Below, in pieces: positions 16,594-24,675 of a DNA stretch of 64,000 nucleotides; the first letter of the stretch is position 1; every line of letters starts with the position of its first letter. The stretch is taken from positions 1 to 64,000 of the forward strand of contig JBGTGB010000058.1 in NCBI GenBank assembly GCA_041746975.1, read 5' to 3'. Under the pieces are notes generated by a model that was not told the DNA's origin, did not search any database, and saw nothing but the letters and a program-made list of their open reading frames with translations. The stretch is from Haliea sp041746975. Lineage in GTDB: Bacteria; Pseudomonadota; Gammaproteobacteria; Pseudomonadales; Halieaceae. Both the position numbers and the translations under genes were made by a program.

Positions 16594-17510
16594 TGGCCCA
16601 AACAGCTATCGTCAACGATGTCGGGCCACGGGATGGCCTGCAGAACCAGCCGCGGACGCTGGACCCGGTACAGCGCTTGCAATTAATCGCGGCCATTCGC
16701 GCGTCGGGTCTCCAGCACATCGAGGTAGGCAGCTTTGTGTCCCCAAGGGCAGTACCGGCGATGGCCGGTACCGACACCGTGGTTGCGGGCCTGAACGGTC
16801 TGGCCAGCGGCCACTACAGCGCCCTGATCCCGAACCTGCGCGGCTACGAACTGGCCCGGGATGCGGGCACCAAGGCCGTGGTGATGGTTCTCTACGGCAG
16901 CGAGGGAATGGCCCGGAAAAACGTCAATATGGGGCGCGAGGATGCGGACGCGATCACTGAGGACATCCTTACGCGGGCCCGCGAGGACGGCGTTGCTGTT
17001 ATCGCAACCATCGCTGTCTCTTTCCAGTGCCCCTTTGATGGCCCGGTTGACCCGGGGCTGGTGGTGGAGGTCGCCGGCCGCTTCCTGGAGTTGGGCGTGG
17101 ATCGTCTGGTCGTGGCAGACACCATTGGCGCGGCTAACCCGCAGCAGGTGCGCGACCTCACCCGCACCCTGGTGGACCGCCACGGTGGGGAGCGGCTGGG
17201 CTGCCATTTTCACGACACCCGTGCCCTGGGCCTCGCCAATGTCTACGCTGCGGTAGAGTCCGGCATCCGCTACTTCGACGCCTCTATCGCCGGCCTGGGT
17301 GGCTGCCCGTTTGCCCCCGGTGCGAGTGGCAATGTCGCCACGGAAGATGTGGTGATGTTGCTGGAACAGCTGGGATTCTCCACCGGCGTCGACCAGGAGC
17401 AATTGCTCGCCGCCTCCGACCTGGCGGAAACCCTGACCGGTACCGCCCCCGGTGGCCGCGCCAAGCCCTGGCTCAAGCCCTGGCTGGCCAAACAGCATCG
17501 ACAGCACTGA
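16593..17510 (+). CDS. HMG-CoA lyase-like (DRE-TIM) enzyme
   Basis: A 305-residue DRE-TIM metallolyase of the hydroxymethylglutaryl-CoA lyase type, which cleaves a 3-hydroxy-3-alkylacyl-CoA by retro-Claisen reaction. The metal and substrate motif GPRDGLQNQ (Arg13, Asp14), the metal-binding HFHD (His205, His207) and the flexible-loop cysteine in GLGGCPFAPGASGN (Cys238) are all present, matching the classical HMG-CoA lyase signature. It is coupled to the upstream CoA transferase by a TGATG overlap and followed by another CoA transferase after 56 bases. Bona fide HMG-CoA lyase of leucine breakdown is possible; the flanking CoA transferases instead suggest a pathway-specific substituted 3-hydroxyacyl-CoA. 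Confidence 0.9.
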   Translation: MAQTAIVNDVGPRDGLQNQPRTLDPVQRLQLIAAIRASGLQHIEVGSFVSPRAVPAMAGTDTVVAGLNGLASGHYSALIPNLRGYELARDAGTKAVVMVLYGSEGMARKNVNMGREDADAITEDILTRAREDGVAVIATIAVSFQCPFDGPVDPGLVVEVAGRFLELGVDRLVVADTIGAANPQQVRDLTRTLVDRHGGERLGCHFHDTRALGLANVYAAVESGIRYFDASIAGLGGCPFAPGASGNVATEDVVMLLEQLGFSTGVDQEQLLAASDLAETLTGTAPGGRAKPWLKPWLAKQHRQH

Positions 17511-17566
17511 GCACTAAGCATGCTCCGATGCTGGAGTCGCCGCTGCAACGCAACATGTAAGGAACA

Positions 17567-18748
17567 ATGGCAATGAAATTGGAAGGTATCACCGTTATCG
17601 ACCTGTCGCTTTTCCTGCCCGGGCCTGCGGTGTCGTTGATGATGGCAGACCATGGAGCGCGCGTGATCAAAGTCGAGAATCCTGCTGCTCCGGAACCGAC
17701 GCGCTCCAGCCAGTTCTTTCCCTGGACCCAGGGCGATAGCACAGTCATGTTTCGCAACACGCAACGTGGCAAGGAAAGTCTGACCCTGAATCTCAAAAGC
17801 CCGCGGGCGAAAGAGTTGCTCCTGTCACTGGCTGCAAGTGCCGATGTGTTTATCGAGAGCTTCCGACCCGGAGTGATGAAAAGATTGGGCATTGACTACG
17901 AGGTGATTCGCGCCATCAATCCCGGCATTGTTTATTGCTCACTATCTGCTTTCGGGCAGGATGGGCCCTGGCGGGACCGGCCCGCGCATGATACGGCTGC
18001 CGTGGCCGCCGCGGGAGTTCTGGATCTGACCCGGTCGCCGGAGGGTGAAACGGGCCCTGCGATCATCGGCGTTGCCATCTCCGACATGCTGTCCTCGCAC
18101 CTGGCCTTCGGTGGCATCATGATGGCGCTTTATCGCCGCCACACTTCAGGCGTTGGAGACTACATCGATATCAGCATGTTCGAGTCAGTCCTGAATGCGT
18201 CCCCCAATATTCTCGGTCCTGTTTTTGGCGGAGGGCAGGCACCCGATCGGCTGCAGGAGCGCACGCATGGAGGGAATGCCATGCTTAATATCTATGAACT
18301 TGCCGATGGCAACCATATTGCTCTGGGTGGCGGTGAGCACAAATTTGTTGAGGAATTGTTCAATGGCCTCGGGCGACCAGATTTTGTCCAGGTAGTGACA
18401 GGGCCTGCGGGGCAGGCACATCACGAGGCTATCTCGTTTCTGAGAGAGACCTTCAGGCAGCGAAACCGATCGGAATGGGAGGCCTGGTTTGAAGGCAGGG
18501 ATATTTGCTGGATGCCGGTGATGACCCTTGACGAGGCCTGGGACACGGAGCACGTTTGGGCCCGGAAAATGCGGATACGGGACGATCAGGGTAACGATCA
18601 CATGGGCCTGCCAATCAAATTTCTCAACGAGCCGGGTCGTGTGCAATTCGGTCTTGCGGAAGTTGGCGAGCATACCGACACCATCCTGGCGGATCTCGGT
18701 TGTTCGCCGGACGAGCTCGATGTTCTGCGAACCAGGGGCGTCATTTAG
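17567..18748 (+). CDS. CaiB/BaiF family III CoA transferase
   Basis: A 393-residue class III CoA transferase, cytoplasmic. The N-terminal fold is standard (GITVIDLSLFLPGPAVS, then VIKVENP), and the expected catalytic aspartate is Asp173 in GVAISDMLSSH. It starts at an ATG following AAGGAAC. It lies 56 bases behind the HMG-CoA-lyase-like gene, most likely in the same sigma-54-driven operon, and is clearly divergent in sequence from the transferase at 15394, so the two should act on different acids or different donors. A 14-bp palindromic operator and a TonB receptor gene follow. Confidence 0.9.
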   Translation: MAMKLEGITVIDLSLFLPGPAVSLMMADHGARVIKVENPAAPEPTRSSQFFPWTQGDSTVMFRNTQRGKESLTLNLKSPRAKELLLSLAASADVFIESFRPGVMKRLGIDYEVIRAINPGIVYCSLSAFGQDGPWRDRPAHDTAAVAAAGVLDLTRSPEGETGPAIIGVAISDMLSSHLAFGGIMMALYRRHTSGVGDYIDISMFESVLNASPNILGPVFGGGQAPDRLQERTHGGNAMLNIYELADGNHIALGGGEHKFVEELFNGLGRPDFVQVVTGPAGQAHHEAISFLRETFRQRNRSEWEAWFEGRDICWMPVMTLDEAWDTEHVWARKMRIRDDQGNDHMGLPIKFLNEPGRVQFGLAEVGEHTDTILADLGCSPDELDVLRTRGVI

Positions 18749-18788
18749 ACGGGATGGCTTCGATGCCATCTGTTGCTAAAAATTGACG

Positions 18789-18802
18789 AATGTACGTACA
18801 TT
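18789..18802. promoter_or_regulatory. Operator palindrome A (candidate GntR site)
   Basis: AATGTACGTACATT is a perfect 14-bp palindrome 77 bases upstream of the TonB receptor gene at 18880. It directly follows TTGACG and precedes the AT-rich stretch TATAAA (18814-18819), as expected for an operator inside a promoter. The same pattern, AATGT-N4-ACATT with core TGTNCGNACA, recurs at 23125, 25986 (one core mismatch) and 31828, the last beside the gene of a GntR regulator. Confidence 0.7.
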
Positions 18803-18879
18803 GTGCTTGATTTTATAAAATATTGTGAGCATAGTCAGGGTGGGATTTGAAGTATTGTCAAGTTATTTAGGGGATTACG

Positions 18880-21468
18880 ATGATCAAAAGCCAGCTAAAA
18901 CCTATGTACCTGTCCGTGTTAGTGGCCTTACCAGCGGTTGGATCGCTCACGGTTGCAAACAATGCTCATGCGCAGTTGGAAGAGATCGTGGTGACGGCAC
19001 GTGCGCGTGCCGAATCACTGCAGGATGTGCCTTCGACAATTACCGCGTTTTCGGAAGGCCAGATCGAAAATATGGGTGTGCAGCGCGCCGAGGACTTTGT
19101 CTACATGACCCCGGGCGTAACTTTGGTCAACACTGTGGAGGTGGGCGATTCCTCGCTGAGTATTCGCGGCATTTCCGGCGCGCGTGACGGCGAGACCAAC
19201 TTCGCATTCATTGTCGATGGCATTCTCTACACGAACCCTTCCGCCTTCAACCGTGAATATCCTGATCTGACGCAAATCGAGGTGCTCAAGGGCCCTCAGG
19301 GCGCGCTCTACGGTCGCTCCGCCGCCGGTGGCGCGGTGATCATGTCGACCAGCAGGCCCACAGATGAAGTTGAAGGAGAGGTAAAACTTTCTGTCGCTGA
19401 ACATGGTACCTATACCGCAATGGGCACCATCGCTGGCCCGCTGGGTGAGAATGTGGCTGGTCGCCTGACCGTGGACCATCGTTCGACTGACGGCTTTTCG
19501 GAAAACGTGTTTTTCAATGATAATGTAGTGAACAATTTCGAAGAGACCGGGATTGCCGGTCGACTGGTGTTCGATCCCAGCGATACCCTCAGCATCGACA
19601 CCAAGTTGCGGTACTCGGAGGTAGAGGCTGGTGCTATCGCCTTCAACGCAGCTTTCCAATTACCGTTTTTTGTCGGCGCACTGGACGGCTTGCAGGCATT
19701 CGGGGTGGACCCGGCAGCCGCGTCCATCGATGTGAACGACTTTGAGTGGGTGTACTCACCCAATGTCGATCCTGAAAACAAGCAGGAGACCGTGGAGTTT
19801 TCAATAAAGGTGGACAAGGAACTGGGAATCGGCACCCTGACCGCCTGGGCACTTTACTCTGACCAGGAGCAAAGTTTCATCGCCGATGGTACCTCCGGCG
19901 CTTTTGGATTCTACAACGGCAAGGCACATTGCCAGGAGTCCGCAGCGGCACGGTCTCTTCTGCTTGGAGACGCGACCCCCATGCAACAGCCGACTTTCAA
20001 TATTGCCGGGTTTACCCCGGCTGGTGATCCCTTCTTCCCTCCTTACAGCCCGACAACCTGTGATGGTTATCAGTGGCAGGAGCGCAACCAGGAGGATTTC
20101 AGCGCGCAGGTACAGCTGACGTCATCGGGGGACGGTGCCCTGCGTTGGCAGGTGGGAGCTTATTACCTGAATATCGAACGGACGGTAGGGGTTGCGCAAC
20201 TTGAGGACGACGGACGCCCGAACCTGCCCGAGAGTTTCGTCAACGAGTTGACTGATGCCCTGGTGCTGGATGACTTCACCACTGACGTTTATGCGGTATT
20301 TGGTTCAGTAAACTACGACATCAGTGATCGTATGGAACTGTCGATTGCCGCTCGCTATGACCGTGAGGAACGTGAGGTCAAAAACCAGGTGCCAAGCCCC
20401 TTGGACGGGAATCTTTCTACCAATATTGACTATTGCGGGACGTTCTTTGAGGGTGGCTGCACGTTCAACGGTGAGCCTCTCAATGGTACTCCCTGGAACC
20501 CCGCCTTTATCGACCTGAATACAGGCGAGGTAAGCGCCTCGGTTGCCGATCGTAAGGCGACCTTTGATGCCGTGCAGCCCAAGATCAGCCTCACCTACGA
20601 TGTTAGCGATAACACCACAGTGTTCGGTAGCTGGGGTGTCGGGTTCAAGACGGGAGGATTCAACAACCTGGGTGGCACCGAAATTATTGAGCTGTTCCTG
20701 GTGAACCCAGACGGCTTGCCCATTGCGCCACCTGAAATTTACGAGGAGGAAACGTCAAGTGCGTTTGAGCTTGGTTTCAGCTCGACTGTTCTCGATGGCG
20801 CTCTGCAGCTGAACGGCGCCGTGTTCCACACCGAAGTCGACGACATGCAGTTCTTCGAATTTTATGTCGGACCCTTTGGTTTGCTGCGTGTGGTTTCGGC
20901 GATTGACGAGGTCACCATTCAGGGATTTGAGCTGGGCGCTTCTTGGCAGATGAGCGACTCATTGCGCCTTGACGCAGGCTACAGCAACATTGATGGCGAA
21001 ATTGATAAAATGAGTGTTCGCCCTTACGTAGCCGGCAATGAAGTCCCCAACCTCGCTGAATTCACTGCAAATCTGGCGCTCACATGGAACCGAAAAGTAG
21101 CTGGAAACCTCGATCTTCTGGCGAGACTGGAGTACGCCTACCAGGGCGATATCTTCTATCATGTCGTGCAGGGTAGTGATCTCGATCAGCCCCGGGCAGG
21201 AGATTTCGAGGGGCTGCCGCTTGAAGTCCCGGCCGTGCTGTTCGGTGGTCTGGGAACGAGCTTCGCCAACACCAAGGTTGATGGCTATGGAATCACTAAT
21301 CTTCGCCTCGGCATTGGCAGCGACAACTGGCGGGTGACTGCTTTCGCCCGCAACCTGTTTGACGAAGAGTACGTAGGCGAGGTAATTCTGGCTCCCGAGT
21401 TTGGTGGCGGTTTTGTGACGCCCGGTAACGCGCGCACTGCCGGGGTCGAAATTCAATTCATGTTCTAG
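18880..21468 (+). CDS. TonB-dependent outer-membrane receptor
   Basis: An 862-residue TonB-dependent receptor. A signal peptide ends near residue 31 (NAHAQ), followed immediately by a TonB box (LEEIVVTARARAESLQ), a plug with QIEVLKGPQGALYGRSAAGG (about 126-145) and a 22-strand-type barrel ending in the aromatic IQFMF. It starts the second catabolic island. The palindrome at 18789-18802 in its promoter links it to the GntR regulon. A strong bidirectional terminator follows 11 bases after the stop. Its likely role is uptake of the substrate broken down by the hydantoinase, amidohydrolase and CoA enzymes downstream; the ligand is unknown. Confidence 0.93.
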   Translation: MIKSQLKPMYLSVLVALPAVGSLTVANNAHAQLEEIVVTARARAESLQDVPSTITAFSEGQIENMGVQRAEDFVYMTPGVTLVNTVEVGDSSLSIRGISGARDGETNFAFIVDGILYTNPSAFNREYPDLTQIEVLKGPQGALYGRSAAGGAVIMSTSRPTDEVEGEVKLSVAEHGTYTAMGTIAGPLGENVAGRLTVDHRSTDGFSENVFFNDNVVNNFEETGIAGRLVFDPSDTLSIDTKLRYSEVEAGAIAFNAAFQLPFFVGALDGLQAFGVDPAAASIDVNDFEWVYSPNVDPENKQETVEFSIKVDKELGIGTLTAWALYSDQEQSFIADGTSGAFGFYNGKAHCQESAAARSLLLGDATPMQQPTFNIAGFTPAGDPFFPPYSPTTCDGYQWQERNQEDFSAQVQLTSSGDGALRWQVGAYYLNIERTVGVAQLEDDGRPNLPESFVNELTDALVLDDFTTDVYAVFGSVNYDISDRMELSIAARYDREEREVKNQVPSPLDGNLSTNIDYCGTFFEGGCTFNGEPLNGTPWNPAFIDLNTGEVSASVADRKATFDAVQPKISLTYDVSDNTTVFGSWGVGFKTGGFNNLGGTEIIELFLVNPDGLPIAPPEIYEEETSSAFELGFSSTVLDGALQLNGAVFHTEVDDMQFFEFYVGPFGLLRVVSAIDEVTIQGFELGASWQMSDSLRLDAGYSNIDGEIDKMSVRPYVAGNEVPNLAEFTANLALTWNRKVAGNLDLLARLEYAYQGDIFYHVVQGSDLDQPRAGDFEGLPLEVPAVLFGGLGTSFANTKVDGYGITNLRLGIGSDNWRVTAFARNLFDEEYVGEVILAPEFGGGFVTPGNARTAGVEIQFMF

Positions 21469-21477
21469 TTGTCAGAG

Positions 21478-22407
21478 CTAAAAAGGCCGGGGCAATGCCC
21501 CGGCCTTTTTATTTTGTGTCCGGGCCACAACCTCAAGATAGACAATCGAACCGACAACAATGGCGATACCCACCAGTTGTAACGCCGAAATCTGTTCGCC
21601 CAGAAAAAGCACTGCCATTATGGCCGCTGCTGGTGGGCCTACAGTACTGGCAAATGCTGCTCGCTGTGAGCCAATGCGGCGCACACCCTCTGCCATCAGC
21701 GAAAGCGGGATTATCGTTGCAATCATTACCAGCGCGCCCAACCACGCCCACGCCTCGGCCGACAGTGCAAGATCAAGCCACCCGTGGCGGAGCTGGTAGT
21801 GCACTGCGAAAGCACCACCCGCGGCGCCCATGGCCAGAAGAGTGAAAAGCGTGCTGCCTATTTCAGGGGTCAATCGCGCACTGATCAAAAAATAAATTGC
21901 TATTGTCAGGGCGCAGAAAAAGACCCAGAGCGCACCTTCAATATTGGCGCTGAGCAACTCCGTGCTGTCAATTCCCACCACCAGGATGATACCGACAAAG
22001 GTTGTCACCAGCGCCGCCACAGTGGAACGCCTTAAGGGCTCGAAACCCAGCAGGACAGCCAACATTACGACAATTGCGGGGTAGGTATAAAGAAGGGACC
22101 GCTCCACACTCGCATCAATGAGTGTTAGGGCATAGAAGTTCGAGAGGGCGCCGAGGTAATAGCATAGGAAGCCTGCGGCTATTGCTGTTGCCGCATGCGA
22201 AAGTTTTAAGTGAACATCGCGGCGAAAGGACCCAGACAGGAACGCGATGACCAGAAATCCTGGCACAGCCAGTACGGAACGCGCCGCCGCTACGGTCTCA
22301 TAGTCAACTCCCAGGCTATATAGCTGCTTGGCAAAAATCCCCTTGGCAGCCAGCATGATAGAGCCGACCAGAACAAACAGAGAGCCCATCCATAGGTTTC
22401 GCGTCAC
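21478..22407 (-). CDS. EamA/DMT-family membrane transporter
   Basis: A 309-residue inner-membrane protein with about ten hydrophobic helices in two repeats of five, typical of the EamA (drug/metabolite) transporter family. SLFVLVGSIMLAAKGIFAKQ begins the first repeat and the second repeat ends with LGEQISALQLVGIAIVVGS. Transport direction and substrate are not known; in this setting it could export or import a pathway intermediate. Its ATG overlaps the stop of the upstream isochorismatase gene by four bases, so the two are coupled. The terminator at 21480-21510 is formed by its own last codons. Confidence 0.9.
   Translation of the reverse strand: MTRNLWMGSLFVLVGSIMLAAKGIFAKQLYSLGVDYETVAAARSVLAVPGFLVIAFLSGSFRRDVHLKLSHAATAIAAGFLCYYLGALSNFYALTLIDASVERSLLYTYPAIVVMLAVLLGFEPLRRSTVAALVTTFVGIILVVGIDSTELLSANIEGALWVFFCALTIAIYFLISARLTPEIGSTLFTLLAMGAAGGAFAVHYQLRHGWLDLALSAEAWAWLGALVMIATIIPLSLMAEGVRRIGSQRAAFASTVGPPAAAIMAVLFLGEQISALQLVGIAIVVGSIVYLEVVARTQNKKAGALPRPF
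21480..21510. terminator. Strong bidirectional rho-independent terminator
   Basis: AAAAAGGCCGGGGC at 21480-21493 and GCCCCGGCCTTTTT at 21497-21510 are perfectly complementary with a 3-base loop, with A and T runs so that it works in both directions. It lies between the converging TonB receptor and EamA genes. It is also inside the last eleven codons of the EamA gene. Confidence 0.9.
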
Positions 22408-23072
22408 TCTGCTCCAAGCTCGGCAATTACTTCATCGGTAGTCATCACTCGCGACCATAGGCGCTGCAACATGCTCAATGTGGCCTCCTGCATATCTTCA
22501 CTGTCTGTGCCGGTGCCGTCGCTTACGATGACCACGCTGTACTGGGCATCGCAGGCCTCCATCGCAGTCATCGCTACGCAGTTATTTGTCGATACTCCCA
22601 CACACACAACCGATTTGATACCCATCGCCTTCAGATGCGAGTCGAGACCGGTAGACCGGAAGGCGCCCTGGGTTGTTTTGTTAACCACCAGATCCTCCGG
22701 ACTAGGTTTCAGTGCCGCCACAATCTCATGTTCGGGCTGGCCCACAATATTGTTCGTTGCCTTAACGATGCCGGCAATATGCCTTGGGACGTCACTGGCA
22801 TCGGGCATATTGGATCCATAGGTTATGTAAATTACCTTGGCGCCGACGGATCTGACGCAGTCAGCAAGCCTCGAAATGTTCGGAATCAACACCTGTTCGA
22901 TACGATCAAATCGATAGTTCGCGTCCTCAAGTGTTCCTTGCTCAGCCAGTATCCTTCCCAGCCCCATCAGACGGTTGCCGGTAGCGTTCTGCATATCGAT
23001 TATCAGCAGGGCTGTATCTGCCGCGCTTAGTGAGACGGATTGGCTGAACGAGTCGACAAAAGTGGGGCGCAT
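22404..23072 (-). CDS. Isochorismatase-fold cysteine hydrolase
   Basis: A 222-residue isochorismatase-like hydrolase. The Asp-Lys-Cys triad is visible: Asp26 in LLIIDMQ, Lys132 in VVNKTTQGAF and Cys165 in VGVSTNNCVAMTA. Members of this family hydrolyse amide or carbamoyl bonds (nicotinamidase, N-carbamoylsarcosine amidase, ureidoacrylate and biuret amidohydrolases). AAGGAA precedes the ATG. It is divergent from a second hydrolase of the same fold, with palindrome B between them, and is upstream of the EamA transporter in a coupled unit. The second hydrolase is only distantly similar, so successive or different amide substrates are likely. Confidence 0.9.
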   Translation of the reverse strand: MRPTFVDSFSQSVSLSAADTALLIIDMQNATGNRLMGLGRILAEQGTLEDANYRFDRIEQVLIPNISRLADCVRSVGAKVIYITYGSNMPDASDVPRHIAGIVKATNNIVGQPEHEIVAALKPSPEDLVVNKTTQGAFRSTGLDSHLKAMGIKSVVCVGVSTNNCVAMTAMEACDAQYSVVIVSDGTGTDSEDMQEATLSMLQRLWSRVMTTDEVIAELGAE

Positions 23073-23124
23073 GTGGAGTATTCCTTGGCCTGGATAGCAT
23101 TAAAATAAGCGCTAATAAACTTGA

Positions 23125-23138
23125 AATGTTCGGACATT
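23125..23138. promoter_or_regulatory. Operator palindrome B (candidate GntR site)
   Basis: AATGTTCGGACATT (arms AATGT/ACATT, extendable by one base each side) lies in the 121-bp spacer between the two divergent isochorismatase-fold genes, 53 bases from one start and 56 from the other. It shares the core TGTNCGNACA with sites at 18789 and 31828 and could control both directions. Confidence 0.7.
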
Positions 23139-23193
23139 TTAGATCAAATAGGAGTTCACGTCATCAACATCATTGTTCCCGGGACTACTGGAT

Positions 23194-23826
23194 ATGGATG
23201 AATTTGAAAAAGCAGGCTATGGGCAAAAGCCTATTGGTTATGGTGATCGCCCGGCTGTATTGATAGTCGATTTTCAAAAAGGTTTTACTGACGCGTCGTA
23301 CCCGCTGGGCAGGTCCTCACATGTGCAGCGGGCCGTGGACAACACCGCAGTCCTGGTGGCGGAAGCCCGCCAGCGCGGGATTCCAGTCGCATCCTGCAAT
23401 GTTGCCTGGCAAAGCGCTGCTGACATGGCCTACTGGAAAATAGCGTCGCTATATGACGGCACGTTCTTTCACGGGCATCCTTGCACAGAGTTCGATCCGA
23501 GAATTTCCGACCCCGATTACATTTTTCAATTTACCAAAACCGCCCCTTCGATTTTCTTCCAGACCCCAGTGGTGACATGGCTGACAAAGCACTGCATCGA
23601 CACCACCATTATCACCGGGTGCACTACATCCGGATGTGTGCGTGCGTCTATCGTGGACTCTTTCTCCTATGGCTTTCGGACCATCGTTCCTGAAGATTGC
23701 TGCGGCGACCAGAACGAAGATGCGCATCGGAGCAACCTGCGAGACGTAGGTCGACGCTATGCCGATGTCACTACGCTGGCTGATGTCATTGCTCACTTTG
23801 AAACACATTTTCCCAAGGCCAACTGA
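23194..23826 (+). CDS. N-carbamoylsarcosine amidase-like isochorismatase-fold hydrolase
   Basis: A 210-residue cysteine hydrolase of the isochorismatase fold. The triad is Asp26 (LIVDFQKGF), Lys115 (FTKTAPS) and Cys148 in TGCTTSGCVRAS; the CTTSGCVRA motif and the following VDSFSYGFRTIVPEDCCGDQ are most like N-carbamoylsarcosine amidohydrolases and maleamate amidohydrolases, which release ammonia from a linear amide or carbamoyl group. The start is uncertain: ATG at 23194 has GGGA nine bases upstream, while a TTG at 23173 would add seven residues. It is followed after 9 bases by the alpha/beta-hydrolase gene. Together with hydantoinase A/B, it suggests hydrolysis of a ring-opened imide or hydantoin. 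Confidence 0.88.
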   Translation: MDEFEKAGYGQKPIGYGDRPAVLIVDFQKGFTDASYPLGRSSHVQRAVDNTAVLVAEARQRGIPVASCNVAWQSAADMAYWKIASLYDGTFFHGHPCTEFDPRISDPDYIFQFTKTAPSIFFQTPVVTWLTKHCIDTTIITGCTTSGCVRASIVDSFSYGFRTIVPEDCCGDQNEDAHRSNLRDVGRRYADVTTLADVIAHFETHFPKAN

Positions 23827-23835
23827 GGATCCACG

Positions 23836-24639
23836 ATGCCAACTGCAACAATTAACAACCACACCATGTATTACGAAGTCCATGGCGATGGCCCGCCCGC
23901 AGTCTACATCGGGGGTTGGGACACCTTCTGTCACGGCCGGGAGCATTTTCTCGCGCGCGGCATGACCGACAAGTATTCAGTGCTTTTGGTGGACTATCGT
24001 GGCATCGGTGAATCTGATGACGATTTGAGCGTTGCTCCAACCACAGAATTACATGCCGACGATATCATCGGCCTGCTGGACCACCTCGGTATGACCAGTG
24101 TTTATTTTGTCGGCCTCGTCGGTATCGGTGCCTGTATCGGTCAATGGGTAGCTTTAAAGCGACCGGATCTGGTGCGCTGTATGGTGAACATGGGTTGCTG
24201 GACGTACTCCGACGATTGCATGCGCGATCAGCTCAACGCGTTGGGGGTCATGCATGAGAAAGCCGGCTTCCTTGCGTTTCAGGAACTCGTTGCGGTGTAT
24301 TCATTCCGGCCCGACTATTATATTGCCAACCGACACAAGTTATTGGGCAGCGGGCGCGTATGGGGAGTGCTTGAGAATAGGTTGACCGCTCATTTACGAT
24401 TCATTGAGGCCTGTAACAGTCACGACATAAGGCCTCACCTGAAGGATATCGGTGCCCCGACGCTGGTTATTCATGCGGGGCAGGACGTCATCACTGGGCC
24501 TCGCACCACGACCCCTCTGGAAGAAGGTCTGCCCAATGCGGTGGGAGTGACCATGGGCGATGTGGCCCATGTGGTCGCGGGCAAGGACGAAAAAATCGCC
24601 TTCTGTAAAATCCTCCACGACTTTCTGGACCAGCACTAG
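23836..24639 (+). CDS. Alpha/beta-hydrolase fold protein lacking the usual nucleophile
   Basis: A 267-residue alpha/beta-hydrolase fold protein. The core strand order and the acid (HAGQDVITGP, Asp217) and histidine (GDVAHVVAG, His245) motifs are recognisable. At the nucleophile elbow the sequence reads FVGLVGIGACIG, so Val95 stands where the serine of GHSxG is normally found. A classical esterase or amidase mechanism is thus not possible; some members of this fold act without a covalent nucleophile (cofactor-free dioxygenases, hydroxynitrile lyases). GAGGA precedes the ATG, and it is cotranscribed with the upstream amidohydrolase. Confidence 0.88.
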   Translation: MPTATINNHTMYYEVHGDGPPAVYIGGWDTFCHGREHFLARGMTDKYSVLLVDYRGIGESDDDLSVAPTTELHADDIIGLLDHLGMTSVYFVGLVGIGACIGQWVALKRPDLVRCMVNMGCWTYSDDCMRDQLNALGVMHEKAGFLAFQELVAVYSFRPDYYIANRHKLLGSGRVWGVLENRLTAHLRFIEACNSHDIRPHLKDIGAPTLVIHAGQDVITGPRTTTPLEEGLPNAVGVTMGDVAHVVAGKDEKIAFCKILHDFLDQH

Positions 24640-24675
24640 CTTGGGCTGACGGTAAACCGACGGGCGCACGGCATC

